A DNA stretch of 64,000 nt, from contig NZ_HG931173.1 of assembly GCF_000582785.1 (NCBI RefSeq), positions 991,387-1,055,386 on the forward strand, written 5' to 3'. Positions within the stretch are counted from its first letter, which is position 1; every line of letters begins with the position of its first letter. Of this stretch, positions 1 to 8,743 are shown one piece after another. The stretch is from Candidatus Blastococcus massiliensis AP3. Its GTDB lineage: Bacteria > Actinomycetota > Actinomycetes > Mycobacteriales > Geodermatophilaceae. The notes below the pieces were generated by a model that made no database searches, had not been told where the DNA came from, and was given only the letters and a program-made list of their open reading frames with translations. The position numbers and the translations under genes are program-made.

Positions 1-337
1 CGGGCCACACCTCGCGCAGGTCGGCCTGTCGCCTGGTCGCCAGCCGGCGCACCTGTGCGTAGGGCAGCGCGAACCCGAACAACCCGAACGCGAGGCTCAC
101 CGTCACCGTGCTCGTGGCCAGCAGGACCGCCACCAGCACGATCAGGCCGAGCGCCACCTGCAACGCCACCAGCTGCGCGGTGTTGATCCCGGTGAGGCCG
201 GCGGCGGCCAGCAACTGCGCGTACCTGCCCGGCCGCTTCGCGGACGTCGACGGCTGCGGCGCGCGCGGGCCGCTGCGCCAGACCAGCAGCAGCCCGAGGC
301 CGAACAGGAAACCGAGCAGCGCCCCGGACTCCGTCAT
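1..337 (-). CDS. Type II secretion F-family protein, TadB-like (partial)
   Basis: N-terminal 112 residues only; the gene runs off the window start. It begins at ATG 337 with GGAG just upstream. The ATG that overlaps the cpaF stop opens only a six-codon frame, so it is not the start. Two hydrophobic stretches are visible, one near residues 5-20 and a longer one near 52-85, followed by a basic segment. Lying directly downstream of a CpaF-type ATPase, this fits the TadB inner-membrane platform protein of a Tad/Flp pilus or related secretion machine. The assignment rests on position and membrane pattern, since the GspF domain core lies outside the window. Confidence 0.7.
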   Translation of the reverse strand, partial: MTESGALLGFLFGLGLLLVWRSGPRAPQPSTSAKRPGRYAQLLAAAGLTGINTAQLVALQVALGLIVLVAVLLATSTVTVSLAFGLFGFALPYAQVRRLATRRQADLREVWP

Positions 338-350
338 CTCAGGTGCTCCG

Positions 351-1571
351 TCATGCCAGCAACCCGGCGAGGTCGAAGCCGCGCGCGGCGAACCGGTCGG
401 GGTGCGGCGGGTACCCGTCGGCGCGTACCAGCCGCCCGTCCCGGCTGGTGAACACGTCGGCGGTCTCGATGACGCCGCCCTCGGCCCGGCCCGGCAGCGC
501 CACGATCTCACGCACCCGCCGCTGACCGGACGGGTCGGTGCCCACGTGCACCACGAGGTCGATGCTGGCCGCCACCGTGGGGACGACGAACGCCGTCCCG
601 ATGTTCTCGCCGGCCAGCAGCGGCAGGGTGCACATCTTCACCACGGCCTCGCGCGCGCTGTTGGCGTGCAGCGTGCACATGCCCGGCAGGCCCGAGTTGA
701 GCGCGATCAGCAGGTCAAGGCACTCCTCCTGCCGCACCTCGCCGACCACGATGCGCGAGGGCCGCATGCGCAGCGCCTCCTTGACCAGCCGGCGCAGCGG
801 GATCTCCCCGGCTCCCTCGAGGTTGGGCTGGCGGGTCTGCATCGAGACGACGTCGGGCAGCGGCACCCGCAGCTCGAAGACCTCCTCGCAGGTGATCACC
901 CGCTCCTGCGCCGGGATCGCCGCGCACAGGCAGTTGAGCAGCGTGGTCTTGCCGGCCTGGGTCCCCCCGGACACCAGCACGTTGAGGCCCGAAGCGATCG
1001 CCGCCTCCAGGAACCGGGCCGCCTGCACCGTGATCGTGCCCAGCGCGATCAGTTCGTCCAGCGAGTGCGCCTGCAGCACGAACTTGCGGATGTTCACCGC
1101 CATGTGCCGGCGGGTGATGTCCGGGATGACGACGTGCAGCCGCGAGCCGTCCGGCATGGTCGCGTCCACGAACGGGGTCGACATGTCGATCCGTCGACCC
1201 GAGGTGCGCAGCATCCGCTCCACCAGGTCGGCCAGCTCGCCGGGCGCCAGGATCGTCGTCGTCAGCTCCGAACGACCCCGCCGGGCGATGAACACCCGCC
1301 CGGGCTCGTTGACCCAGATCTCCTCGATCTCCGGGTCGTCGAGGTAGCGCTGCAGCGGTCCGAAACCGGCCACCCGGTCCAGCACGTCGCGCACGACCGA
1401 CTCCGGGTCGCCGATCGGCGGCAGCGCCGAGGTCAGCGACCGCTCCGAGTAGTCCGCGACGACGTCGCGCACCAGCAGCCGCACCGGCCCGGGATCGGTG
1501 AAGGGGTCCAGTCCGCGGCGGCGGATGAGCTCGCGGACCTCGCCGTCCACCACGTCGAGTGCCGTCGCCAC
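351..1571 (-). CDS. cpaF: CpaF/TadA family secretion ATPase
   Basis: Hexameric type II/IV secretion ATPase that powers Tad pilus assembly from the cytoplasmic face. The 406-residue protein has an N-terminal domain, then Walker A GGTQAGKT at residues 202-209, an Asp-box/Walker B region around IVVGEVR and a His-box CTLHANS, all typical of the family. GTG 1571 is chosen because similarity to family N-termini begins there and a TACAGT box lies six bases before it; a longer frame opens at 1709 but adds low-complexity Arg/Gly sequence. The downstream TadB-like gene starts within 15 bases of the stop, so they are probably co-transcribed. Confidence 0.88.
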   Translation of the reverse strand: MATALDVVDGEVRELIRRRGLDPFTDPGPVRLLVRDVVADYSERSLTSALPPIGDPESVVRDVLDRVAGFGPLQRYLDDPEIEEIWVNEPGRVFIARRGRSELTTTILAPGELADLVERMLRTSGRRIDMSTPFVDATMPDGSRLHVVIPDITRRHMAVNIRKFVLQAHSLDELIALGTITVQAARFLEAAIASGLNVLVSGGTQAGKTTLLNCLCAAIPAQERVITCEEVFELRVPLPDVVSMQTRQPNLEGAGEIPLRRLVKEALRMRPSRIVVGEVRQEECLDLLIALNSGLPGMCTLHANSAREAVVKMCTLPLLAGENIGTAFVVPTVAASIDLVVHVGTDPSGQRRVREIVALPGRAEGGVIETADVFTSRDGRLVRADGYPPHPDRFAARGFDLAGLLA

Positions 1572-1577
1572 GGGCGG

Positions 1578-1583
1578 ACTGTA
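1578..1583 (-). promoter_or_regulatory. Leaderless -10 box for cpaF
   Basis: TACAGT on the minus strand is separated from GTG 1571 by six bases, and no Shine-Dalgarno sequence is present. This fits transcription starting at the start codon. No good -35 was found. Confidence 0.45.
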
Positions 1584-1786
1584 AGAGAACGGGTCAGTCC
1601 GGCGCCGCCTCCCGCCGGCTTCCTGTGGACGACGAGCCCCAGGTCCACCCGCGCGGGTGAACGCCGGAAGGCCAGGTGCGGCGGACTCGCGGTGCGCCCG
1701 CGGCGCCACGGGCTCCCGGGAGGGCGCCGTGCGCGTAGCGTCGCCTCACGGAGCCGTCCAGGCTCCCGATGAGCGGAGCGCACGCC

Positions 1787-1924
1787 ATGGGTGACAAATC
1801 GCCGCGACAGTCGATGACCAAGAAGGCCAGCGGGAAGTCCATCAAGGAGAAGCGTCAGGACAAGCGGAACGCCGCCGACACGTCCTCTCAGATGGACAAC
1901 CTGACCCACGGCAAGAAGCACTGA
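1787..1924 (+). CDS. Small conserved actinobacterial protein, 45 aa
   Basis: Begins MGDKSPRQSMTKK and ends THGKKH. It is very rich in Lys, Ser and Gln, strongly hydrophilic, with no membrane segment. I recognise the MGDKSPRQSM-type N-terminus as a small conserved actinobacterial protein of unknown function. A GAGCGGAG Shine-Dalgarno lies about eight bases before ATG 1787. It stands alone on the plus strand and is followed by a perfect hairpin at 1935-1962. Lysine-rich composition is unlike the Arg/Ala-rich shadow frames around it, which supports real coding. No function can be assigned. Confidence 0.75.
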   Translation: MGDKSPRQSMTKKASGKSIKEKRQDKRNAADTSSQMDNLTHGKKH

Positions 1925-1934
1925 GCCGGTGAGC

Positions 1935-1962
1935 CGGGCGGCGCACTCGAGTGCGCCGCCCG
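1935..1962. terminator. Bidirectional terminator hairpin
   Basis: A 13-bp GC-rich perfect stem (CGGGCGGCGCACT pairing with AGTGCGCCGCCCG) closes on a two-base centre, with outer GAGC/GCTC support. It sits between the convergent 45-residue gene and the ThDP enzyme gene, so it can serve both strands. Confidence 0.65.
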
Positions 1963-1989
1963 CTCACACAGTGGACAGGCCCCTCGGTC

Positions 1990-3531
1990 TCAGCGCAGGA
2001 CGGCGTCGATCAGGTGCGGGCCGGGCTCGGCGAGCGCCGCGCGCAGCTGGTCGGCCAGCTCTTCGGCGGTGGTCGCCCGCGTCGCCGGCACGCCCATCCC
2101 CTGTGCGAGCGAGACGAAGTCCAGCCCCGGGCCGGTGAGGTCGAGCAGCTTGCGCGCCCGCTCGCCGTCGCTGGCGGCACCCACGCGGGTCAGCTCGTGC
2201 TCGAGGATCGCGTACGAGCCGTTGTCGCAGATGATCGTGGTGATGTTCGCCTGCTCGCGGGCGTAGCTCCACAGCGCCGAGATCGTGTACATCGCGCTGC
2301 CGTCGGCCTGGATCCCGATCACCGGCCGGTCCGGGCAGGCCACGGCCGCGCCCAGCGCCATGGGCAGCCCGTCGCCGATCGCGCCGCCGGTCAGCGAGAG
2401 CCAGTCGTGCCGCGGGCCGGCCGAGGTCATCTCGGTCAGCCCCGCACCCGAGGTCAGCGCCTCGTCGACGACGATCGCGTCCTCCGGGAGCAGCGCACCG
2501 ACCACCGCCGCCAGCGACCGCGGGTTCAGCGGACCGGTGGGCAGCTCGGGGGTCTCGCGCTCCATGACCTCGGGCTCGGCGCCGGGGGCGGCCAGCTCGG
2601 CCAGGGCCTCGAGGGCGGCCACGCCGTCCTCCCCCGGGACGCTGAGCACGTGCACCGTGCAGTCCTCCGGCACCGGGTGGCCGGGCAGGCCGGGGTAGGC
2701 GAAGAAGTGCACGGGCGCCGTGGCGCCGGCCAGGACGAGGTGCTTGGTGCCCTTCAGCGCCGCCATCGCCATCTCCGGCGGGTAGGGCAGGCGGTGCAGG
2801 TCCGGCAGGCCGGCCCCCCGGGCACTACGGGCGGGGAACGTCTCGGCCACCAGCCGCACGCCGGTGCCGGCGGCGACCCGGGCCGCGGCGAGTTGGCCCT
2901 CGGCGGACGCCATCACGTCGCCGCCCAGGAAGACCACCGTCGGCTCGCCCGACGTCACGACCTTGGCGATCTTCTCGACGAGGGACGGCGCGACGTGCGG
3001 CCGCGGCCGGACGTTCAGCGGCACGGCGGGCTCGGCACCGTCCTCCCACGACACGTCGGCCGGGAGGATCAGCGTGGCGACGCCGACCTTCTTCGCCGCC
3101 GCGACGGCCTCCGCCGCGTCGCCGGCCACGTCGGCGGGGGACATCGACCGGCGCACCCACCCGGAGACGGTGCCGGCGAGGGCGTCGATGTCGGACTCCA
3201 GCGGCGCGTCCAGGCGCTTGTGCGAGCGGGCGTGGTCACCGACGACGTTGACCAGCGGTGCCCGCCCCCGGCGGGCGTTGTGCAGGTTGGCCAGGCCGTT
3301 GCCCAGGCCCGGGCCCAGGTGCAGCAGCGTGGCCCCGGGCCGTCCGGCCATGCGCGCGTACCCGTCGGCGGCACCGGTCGCGACCCCCTCGAAGAGGGTC
3401 AGCACGCCGCGCATCTCGGGGACGTCGTCGAGGGCCGCGACGAAGTGCATCTCCGAGGTGCCGGGGTTGGAGAAGCAGACGTCCACGCCCGCGTCGACCA
3501 GGGTCCGGATCAGTGCCTGTGCGCCGTTCAC
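1990..3531 (-). CDS. ThDP-dependent enzyme, acetolactate synthase large-subunit-like
   Basis: Three-domain thiamine diphosphate enzyme of 513 residues. The Pyr domain carries the catalytic Glu in LFEGVATGAADGYARM near residue 45, and the PP domain carries the metal/ThDP motif ADGSAMYTISALW with a following CDNGSYA around residues 425-460. The canonical GDG reads ADG. This subfamily is usually annotated as acetolactate synthase large subunit but resembles benzoylformate decarboxylase-type enzymes, and there is no small regulatory subunit or other ilv gene nearby. The substrate is therefore uncertain. GTG 3531 is chosen over the frame opening at 3738 because the family N-terminus (NGAQALIRTLVDAGV) starts there. 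Confidence 0.75.
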   Translation of the reverse strand: MNGAQALIRTLVDAGVDVCFSNPGTSEMHFVAALDDVPEMRGVLTLFEGVATGAADGYARMAGRPGATLLHLGPGLGNGLANLHNARRGRAPLVNVVGDHARSHKRLDAPLESDIDALAGTVSGWVRRSMSPADVAGDAAEAVAAAKKVGVATLILPADVSWEDGAEPAVPLNVRPRPHVAPSLVEKIAKVVTSGEPTVVFLGGDVMASAEGQLAAARVAAGTGVRLVAETFPARSARGAGLPDLHRLPYPPEMAMAALKGTKHLVLAGATAPVHFFAYPGLPGHPVPEDCTVHVLSVPGEDGVAALEALAELAAPGAEPEVMERETPELPTGPLNPRSLAAVVGALLPEDAIVVDEALTSGAGLTEMTSAGPRHDWLSLTGGAIGDGLPMALGAAVACPDRPVIGIQADGSAMYTISALWSYAREQANITTIICDNGSYAILEHELTRVGAASDGERARKLLDLTGPGLDFVSLAQGMGVPATRATTAEELADQLRAALAEPGPHLIDAVLR

Positions 3532-3644
3532 GACCTCGACCCTGGCACGCCCGTCGCCCGGTAGCGAGTGGGGGTCCCGGATCGCCGACGAGGACGTCCG
3601 CTGCGGCCTGTGGACAACCCGTCCGACGGCACCCGGAACCCGGT

Positions 3645-3650
3645 TACGGT
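3645..3650 (+). promoter_or_regulatory. Candidate -10 box upstream of the WXG100 gene
   Basis: TACGGT about 69 bases before ATG 3719 in a 187-base divergent intergenic region. It would give a leader of roughly 60 bases. No convincing -35; low confidence. Confidence 0.3.
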
Positions 3651-3718
3651 CCGGTTCACATCCATCCCGTCCCGTCGGTGTCCTCCGTACACCCGGGCCG
3701 TCCCGATTGGACCTCCCC

Positions 3719-4015
3719 ATGGCGAATGTGAACGTCACCTACCAGCAGATGGAAGACGCGGCCGGCCGGCTCACCAACGGGCGCACCGAGATCGACGGCA
3801 TGCTGGGCCAGCTCAAGAGCCTGGTCGACCAGCTGGTCTCCGAGGGCTATGTCACCGACAGCTCCAGCCGGAGCTTCCAGGCGTCCTACGACGAGTTCAC
3901 CACCGGCGCCAAGAACATGATCGCCGGCCTCGACGGCATGGCCTCCTACCTGAACCAGGCCGCCGCGACCTTCCGCGACGCCGACACCCAGCTGGCCAGC
4001 GTTCTCGGCCGCTGA
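3719..4015 (+). CDS. WXG100 family type VII secretion protein
   Basis: A 98-residue protein predicted to be a helical hairpin, matching the usual ~100-residue length of EsxA/EsxB-type ESX substrates. The turn that normally holds W-x-G here reads SEGYVTDSSSRSF (residues about 43-55), so the Trp is missing and a Gly-aromatic-Val-Thr-Asp form takes its place; the following F-Q-A-S-Y-D-E-F helix is typical. It converges on the FHA-EccC gene, which is the likely secretion motor. Starts at ATG 3719 and has no strong Shine-Dalgarno. A sharp hairpin follows at 4034-4064. Confidence 0.85.
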   Translation: MANVNVTYQQMEDAAGRLTNGRTEIDGMLGQLKSLVDQLVSEGYVTDSSSRSFQASYDEFTTGAKNMIAGLDGMASYLNQAAATFRDADTQLASVLGR

Positions 4016-4033
4016 CCGGCCCGCACGGCTCCT

Positions 4034-4064
4034 GAGGCCGCCTCGCAGACCGCGAGGCGGCCTC
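4034..4064. terminator. Bidirectional terminator hairpin
   Basis: A perfect 13-bp stem, GAGGCCGCCTCGC (4034-4046) with its complement at 4052-4064, and an AGACC loop. It lies between the convergent WXG100 and eccC genes. Confidence 0.8.
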
Positions 4065-4094
4065 GGTCGTCTCCGGGGACGGCGGCAAGCCGAC

Positions 4095-7000
4095 TCAGGA
4101 CGAGGCAGCCGGCGGAGCGCCCGGAACGGCCACCGTGAGCAGGGTGCTGTCGCCCAGGTGCAGCAACCCGCGGCCGGGCTGGACCGGCTGGCCGACGACG
4201 CTGCGCGGGATGCGGACCCCGATGAGGTCGCCGTCCGTGGTCCCCTGCGGGGAGAGCAGCACGCCCTGACGGGACTTCTTCGCCTCCACCTGCCAGCCGG
4301 ACAGGCCGGTGCAGATGCTGTCGGCGTTGCCTGCCAGCACCAGGCCGCGGTCCGGTCCGGCGGCGCCCTTGAGCACGTCGCGGAACACCTCCGCCGCCGG
4401 GCAGTCGCGCAGCACGTCGCCGTCGTCCAGCAGCACGACCAGGGACCGGTCCGGATCGGCGGCGAGCAGCGCCCGCCACTCGTCGGCCGGCGCCGACGCA
4501 TCGGTGACCACCGCGATGACGCCGGGGCGCCCCGCCAGCTCGCGCAGCGGCGACGGCTTGGGTGCACCGACCACCACCGTGGTGCCCTCTCGCAGCAGCG
4601 ACTCCGCCATGACGGCGAGCAGCGTGCTCTTCCCCGAACGTCCCGGCCCCGCCACGACGAAGGCAGGCCCGCCCCGCGCGAAATCCGGACCGACGCCGGT
4701 GAGCTCGTCGCCGCCCACGCCGACCAGCGCGAACCGCTCACCGCTGCCCTCCGGGCGCAGCCCCCAGGCGTCCTCGAAGGAGATCCGCGACGGCAGCACG
4801 TCGACCCGGAACGGCCGGGCGGAACGCGGCACCAGCGCGTCCCGCACGTGCGCGGCCTTCCCGATCTCGGCGATGGCCGCCGCCTGCCCCTGCCCGGACT
4901 CGTCCTCGGCCAGCAGCGCGATCTGCGTCTCGACCGCGCCGTCGACGGTGATCGCGCGCCCGGGCGGCATCCGGTCGGGCACCTGCCTGGCGCTCACGCC
5001 GATGAGCGGGTAGTCGCCCCGGTCGGCCAACCGCATCACCAGCTTGTTGTCGGTGAGCGAGGCGAGGCGGGACGTCCCGAGGGAGCGGTCGCCGGTCATC
5101 ACCACCGAGATCCCGACCGAGGCGCCCTCGCGCACGATCGCCATGAGGACGTCGGTCAGCCGTCCGCCGTCGACCTCGCCGAGTGTGGGCGTGCACCCCT
5201 CCCAGCGGTCGAGCAGCAGCAGGACGTGCGGCAGCCGCTGCTCGGCGGGAGCCGCGCGGCGCTGCTCGGTGATGTCGGCGAACCCGCCGTCGGCCAGGAT
5301 CTGCTGCCGGCGCTCCAGCTCGCGGGCCAGGCGGTCGAGCAGCCGGACCGCGCGCTCGGTCTGCGTGCGGGTCACCACCGCGCCGCACTGCGGCAGGTCG
5401 GTCAGCGGCAGCAGCGCACCGTTGCCGCAGTCCAGCCCGTAGAGGTGGACGTCGCCGGACGAGCATCGGGCGCCGACCGCGCCGGCCAGGGTGCGCAGCA
5501 CCTGCGAGCGGCCGCTCTTGGGCGAGCCGATGACCAGCAGGTGCCCGTCGGCCGAGGGGTCGAAGGTCGCCGGCCGGCGCTCCTGCAGGGCAGGCAGGTC
5601 CTGCAGGCCGTACGGCAGCCGGCCGGCCGCGGCCGCACCCGCGGTGGCGGGGTCGAGATCGGCGGCCAGCAGCCGCTCGGGCAGCGCCTCCAGCCACGGG
5701 CTGCGCTGCGCCGGCACCGACTCCTCCCGCGCTGCCTCGCGCACGGACTCCACGAGCACCGACAGATCGGTGACCTCCACGGCGGAGGCCGCGCCGCTCC
5801 CGACGGGGCGGACGGGCGCGGCGTAGCCGATCTGGTGCCAGGACAGCGGGACGACGAAGGGCGGGGCGGCCGCCACCGGGCGGGCCCCGGGGCGCCGGCC
5901 ACCGATGCGGCCGGCCTGGAACGGCACCAGCCCGCCGTGCCCCAACCGTGCGAACCCGCGGCCGGGTGCCGACTTCGGGATCCGGGCGGCGTCGGGGGCG
6001 TCGAGGACGTCGGTGCTGTCGGCGCCGTCGGTCACCCGCAGGGCGATCCGCAGGTTGGTGTTCGCGCGGATCTCCGGCGAGACGACCCCGCTGGGCCGCT
6101 GGGTGGCGAGGATCAGGTGGATGCCCAGCGACCGGCCGCGCTGGGCGATGTTCACCAGGCCGGTGACGAAGTCGGGCAGCTCGCGGGCCATCGAGGCGAA
6201 CTCGTCGATCACGATGAGCAGCCGCGGCAGCGGCGGGCGGTCGGGCTCGCGGGCCTGCAGGTCGATGTAGTCGTCGATGTCCTTGACACCGGCACCGGCC
6301 AGCCAGTGCTCGCGGTAGCGCAGCTCGGCGCCCAGCGAGGTCAGGGCGCGCTCGACCAGGTGGGCATCGAGGTCCGTGACCATCCCGACCGTGTGCGGCA
6401 GGTGCACGCAGTCCTTGAAGGCGCTGCCGCCCTTGTAATCGACGAGCACGAAGTTGAGGGCGTCCGGGCGGTTGGCGACCGCCAGCGAGGCGATCATCGT
6501 CTGGAGCAGCTCGGACTTCCCCGCACCGGTCGTACCCGCGACCAGCCCGTGCGGGCCGTCGGTGCGCAGGTCGAGGGTGAACGGGCCGCCCAGCCCCGCA
6601 CCCACGACCATCTGCGTGGTCCGGCCCTCCAGCTGCCACCGGGCCCGGACGGAGTCGGCCGTGGGCGGCTCCATGCCGAGGACGTCGAGCAACCGCACGC
6701 TGTCGGGTAGCACGGCGTCGTCGTCCTCCACGCTGACGTCGCGCAGCGGGGCCAGCGCCCGGGCTGCGGTCTCGGCGAGCTCCACCGCGACCGGCTCGGC
6801 CAGCACAGCGGGCACGGGGTCGTGCCCGCTGCGGCGCACCAGCAGCGCGGACTCGTCCTCGCTGTCGAAGACCGCCGTCGCCCGCGCGGTCTCGGGCAGG
6901 AAACGCTCCTCCTCGTCGGCGCAGACGGCGTAGACGCCGACCTCCGGCCCGTCCTGCAGGACCTGCGCCAGCCCGGGAGTGACGCGCAGCGCCCGCAAGC

Positions 7001-8474
7001 CGTGGACGACGAGCACGTGGGCGGGGAACGACTCGGGCTGCACGCGGCCGCCCGCCGAACCCGCCTGCTCGCGCCGGGCCTTGATCAGCGCGCTCAGCTC
7101 GGCGACCCGCGCGGCCACCGTGTCGGCGTCGTTGCCGACGAAGGCGACCGGTCCCTCGCCGTCGGCGGAGCGGGCGTGCGGCAGCCAGCGCAGCCAGTTC
7201 CAGTCGGTGCTGCTGCGCGAGGCCAGCAGGGTGAGGGCGAGGTCGCGCGGCGGATGGTGCACGGCAAGCTGCAGGACCACCCAGCGCAGCAGCCCGGCCA
7301 GCGGCCCGGCCGGACCGGCCAGGCCGACGACGCCGGCCTCCCGCAGCGGGACGACGGCAGGGACCGCGTGCACGGTGCGCTGCTCCGGTGGCTCGTCGTT
7401 CGATCCGCGCCGGGTGACGACGACCTCGGCGGGGCGGTCGGCGGCGCCCAGCCGCAGGTCGAGGGCGTCGGGGTCGGTGCGGCGGCGCTCCCACAGTCGC
7501 CGGCGCGGCAGCACGGCGGTGAGCAGGACCTGCGCGGCGTCGGGGTGGTCGGCGCGCCGGCGGCTGGTCTCCTCGGCCAGCGCGGTCGTGATCCGCTCCT
7601 GGGCGCGGGTCAGCTCCTCCTGGTACTCCTCGCGGGCGCGGCGGTCCTCACGGGCGGTCTGCCGGCGGTCGGCGACGGTGTTGCTGATCATCATGACCGG
7701 GCTGGCGACGGCGAACACGAGGTAGAGCGGCGAGCGCAGCACGAGGGCCAGCACGATGCCGATGACCAGCGGGGCCAGCACCATCACCAGCGGGAGGCGG
7801 CGCGGCTCGCGGGCCCTGGGCTCCTGCGGCAGCTGGATCCTCGTCTCGCGGCGCGAGGGCAGCAGGCGCGGAGCGCGGACGAAGGCCCGGGTGCCCGGTC
7901 CGGCCGGCTCGACGGCGGCGTCGGAACCCGCGGCCGGCGCGATGACCAGCTGCGTGTCCCCGAGCCGGAACACCTGTCCGGGGGCCAGCGGGGTGGGCTC
8001 CTCGGGCACCTGCTCGCCCTCGAGCTGGGTGCCGTTGGCCGAGCTCAGGTCGGCCAGCGTGGCGCCCTCGGCGGTGACGGTGAGAACGGCGTGCTGGCGG
8101 GACATCGAGCGGTCGGCGAAGCCGATCGGGCTGCTGCGGCCCAGCTCGTGCCTGCCGATCGGCAGCTCGGCGACCAGGCCGCTGCCCGGACCGCTGACGA
8201 CGTGCAACTGCCAGCCGCGCGCCGGCGGGGCGGGTCGCTCGCCCGCGACCGCCGCGGCCGACAGACGGACGACGCTCCCCTCGACCACCGGGGACTCCCC
8301 CACCGGGTGCTCGTCGTCGAGCCGCCGCCCGGCCAGGAACAGTCCCTCGACCGGCACTCCCGCCACCCGGCCCAGGGCCGCGGCGACGTCGCCCACCGAG
8401 GTGTCGTCGTCCACGTCGAGGGCGACGTCGAGCAGGTCGCGATCGGTTTGCCCGACGCTGAGCTGGATGCGCAC
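4095..8474 (-). CDS. eccC: Type VII secretion ATPase EccC with FHA domain and three FtsK/SpoIIIE modules
   Basis: Membrane-bound motor of a type VII secretion system, 1459 residues. Order: ubiquitin-like N-terminus; FHA domain about 92-180 with GR at 112-113, SRQH at 125-128 and NGT at 148-150; two membrane helices about 228-246 and 249-267; then three ATPase modules. Module 1 has Walker A GTTGAGKS (647-654) and Walker B LLIVIDEF near 752-759. Module 2 has GSPKSGRS (983-990), with Arg where the catalytic Lys is expected. Module 3 has GPGRSGKS (1276-1283). The single-chain, FHA-fused layout resembles EssC rather than split mycobacterial EccCa/EccCb. GTG 8474 follows GGAGGAG with a five-base spacer. 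Confidence 0.93.
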   Translation of the reverse strand: MRIQLSVGQTDRDLLDVALDVDDDTSVGDVAAALGRVAGVPVEGLFLAGRRLDDEHPVGESPVVEGSVVRLSAAAVAGERPAPPARGWQLHVVSGPGSGLVAELPIGRHELGRSSPIGFADRSMSRQHAVLTVTAEGATLADLSSANGTQLEGEQVPEEPTPLAPGQVFRLGDTQLVIAPAAGSDAAVEPAGPGTRAFVRAPRLLPSRRETRIQLPQEPRAREPRRLPLVMVLAPLVIGIVLALVLRSPLYLVFAVASPVMMISNTVADRRQTAREDRRAREEYQEELTRAQERITTALAEETSRRRADHPDAAQVLLTAVLPRRRLWERRRTDPDALDLRLGAADRPAEVVVTRRGSNDEPPEQRTVHAVPAVVPLREAGVVGLAGPAGPLAGLLRWVVLQLAVHHPPRDLALTLLASRSSTDWNWLRWLPHARSADGEGPVAFVGNDADTVAARVAELSALIKARREQAGSAGGRVQPESFPAHVLVVHGLRALRVTPGLAQVLQDGPEVGVYAVCADEEERFLPETARATAVFDSEDESALLVRRSGHDPVPAVLAEPVAVELAETAARALAPLRDVSVEDDDAVLPDSVRLLDVLGMEPPTADSVRARWQLEGRTTQMVVGAGLGGPFTLDLRTDGPHGLVAGTTGAGKSELLQTMIASLAVANRPDALNFVLVDYKGGSAFKDCVHLPHTVGMVTDLDAHLVERALTSLGAELRYREHWLAGAGVKDIDDYIDLQAREPDRPPLPRLLIVIDEFASMARELPDFVTGLVNIAQRGRSLGIHLILATQRPSGVVSPEIRANTNLRIALRVTDGADSTDVLDAPDAARIPKSAPGRGFARLGHGGLVPFQAGRIGGRRPGARPVAAAPPFVVPLSWHQIGYAAPVRPVGSGAASAVEVTDLSVLVESVREAAREESVPAQRSPWLEALPERLLAADLDPATAGAAAAGRLPYGLQDLPALQERRPATFDPSADGHLLVIGSPKSGRSQVLRTLAGAVGARCSSGDVHLYGLDCGNGALLPLTDLPQCGAVVTRTQTERAVRLLDRLARELERRQQILADGGFADITEQRRAAPAEQRLPHVLLLLDRWEGCTPTLGEVDGGRLTDVLMAIVREGASVGISVVMTGDRSLGTSRLASLTDNKLVMRLADRGDYPLIGVSARQVPDRMPPGRAITVDGAVETQIALLAEDESGQGQAAAIAEIGKAAHVRDALVPRSARPFRVDVLPSRISFEDAWGLRPEGSGERFALVGVGGDELTGVGPDFARGGPAFVVAGPGRSGKSTLLAVMAESLLREGTTVVVGAPKPSPLRELAGRPGVIAVVTDASAPADEWRALLAADPDRSLVVLLDDGDVLRDCPAAEVFRDVLKGAAGPDRGLVLAGNADSICTGLSGWQVEAKKSRQGVLLSPQGTTDGDLIGVRIPRSVVGQPVQPGRGLLHLGDSTLLTVAVPGAPPAASS

Positions 8475-8743
8475 GCGAACTCCTCCCGCCCGCGTCAGCC
8501 GGCGCTGTTCTGCAGCACGCCGACGTACGGCGCCGGACTCGACATCAACCGACCGCGACGACACCGTCCGCATCGGTCCGACCGTGTCTCTCGAGGCACT
8601 GCGGATCGGACCTTCGCACGGTGCGGCGCACCCGTCGACCAGTCATCCACAAGTGGGTGAACGTCCCAGGAGGGACCGACGCGACCGTGCCGGGCGGCAC
8701 GCGGCAGACTCGACCGGCCAGCCCACCGACCGAGGAGAGATCC

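Noticed and set aside
8495-8545. 16-residue open frame (starts MSSPAPYVGVL) just upstream of eccC on the minus strand
   Set aside because: ATG to TGA is intact and could be a leader peptide or vestige, but it has no ribosome site or similarity; not enough to call a gene.
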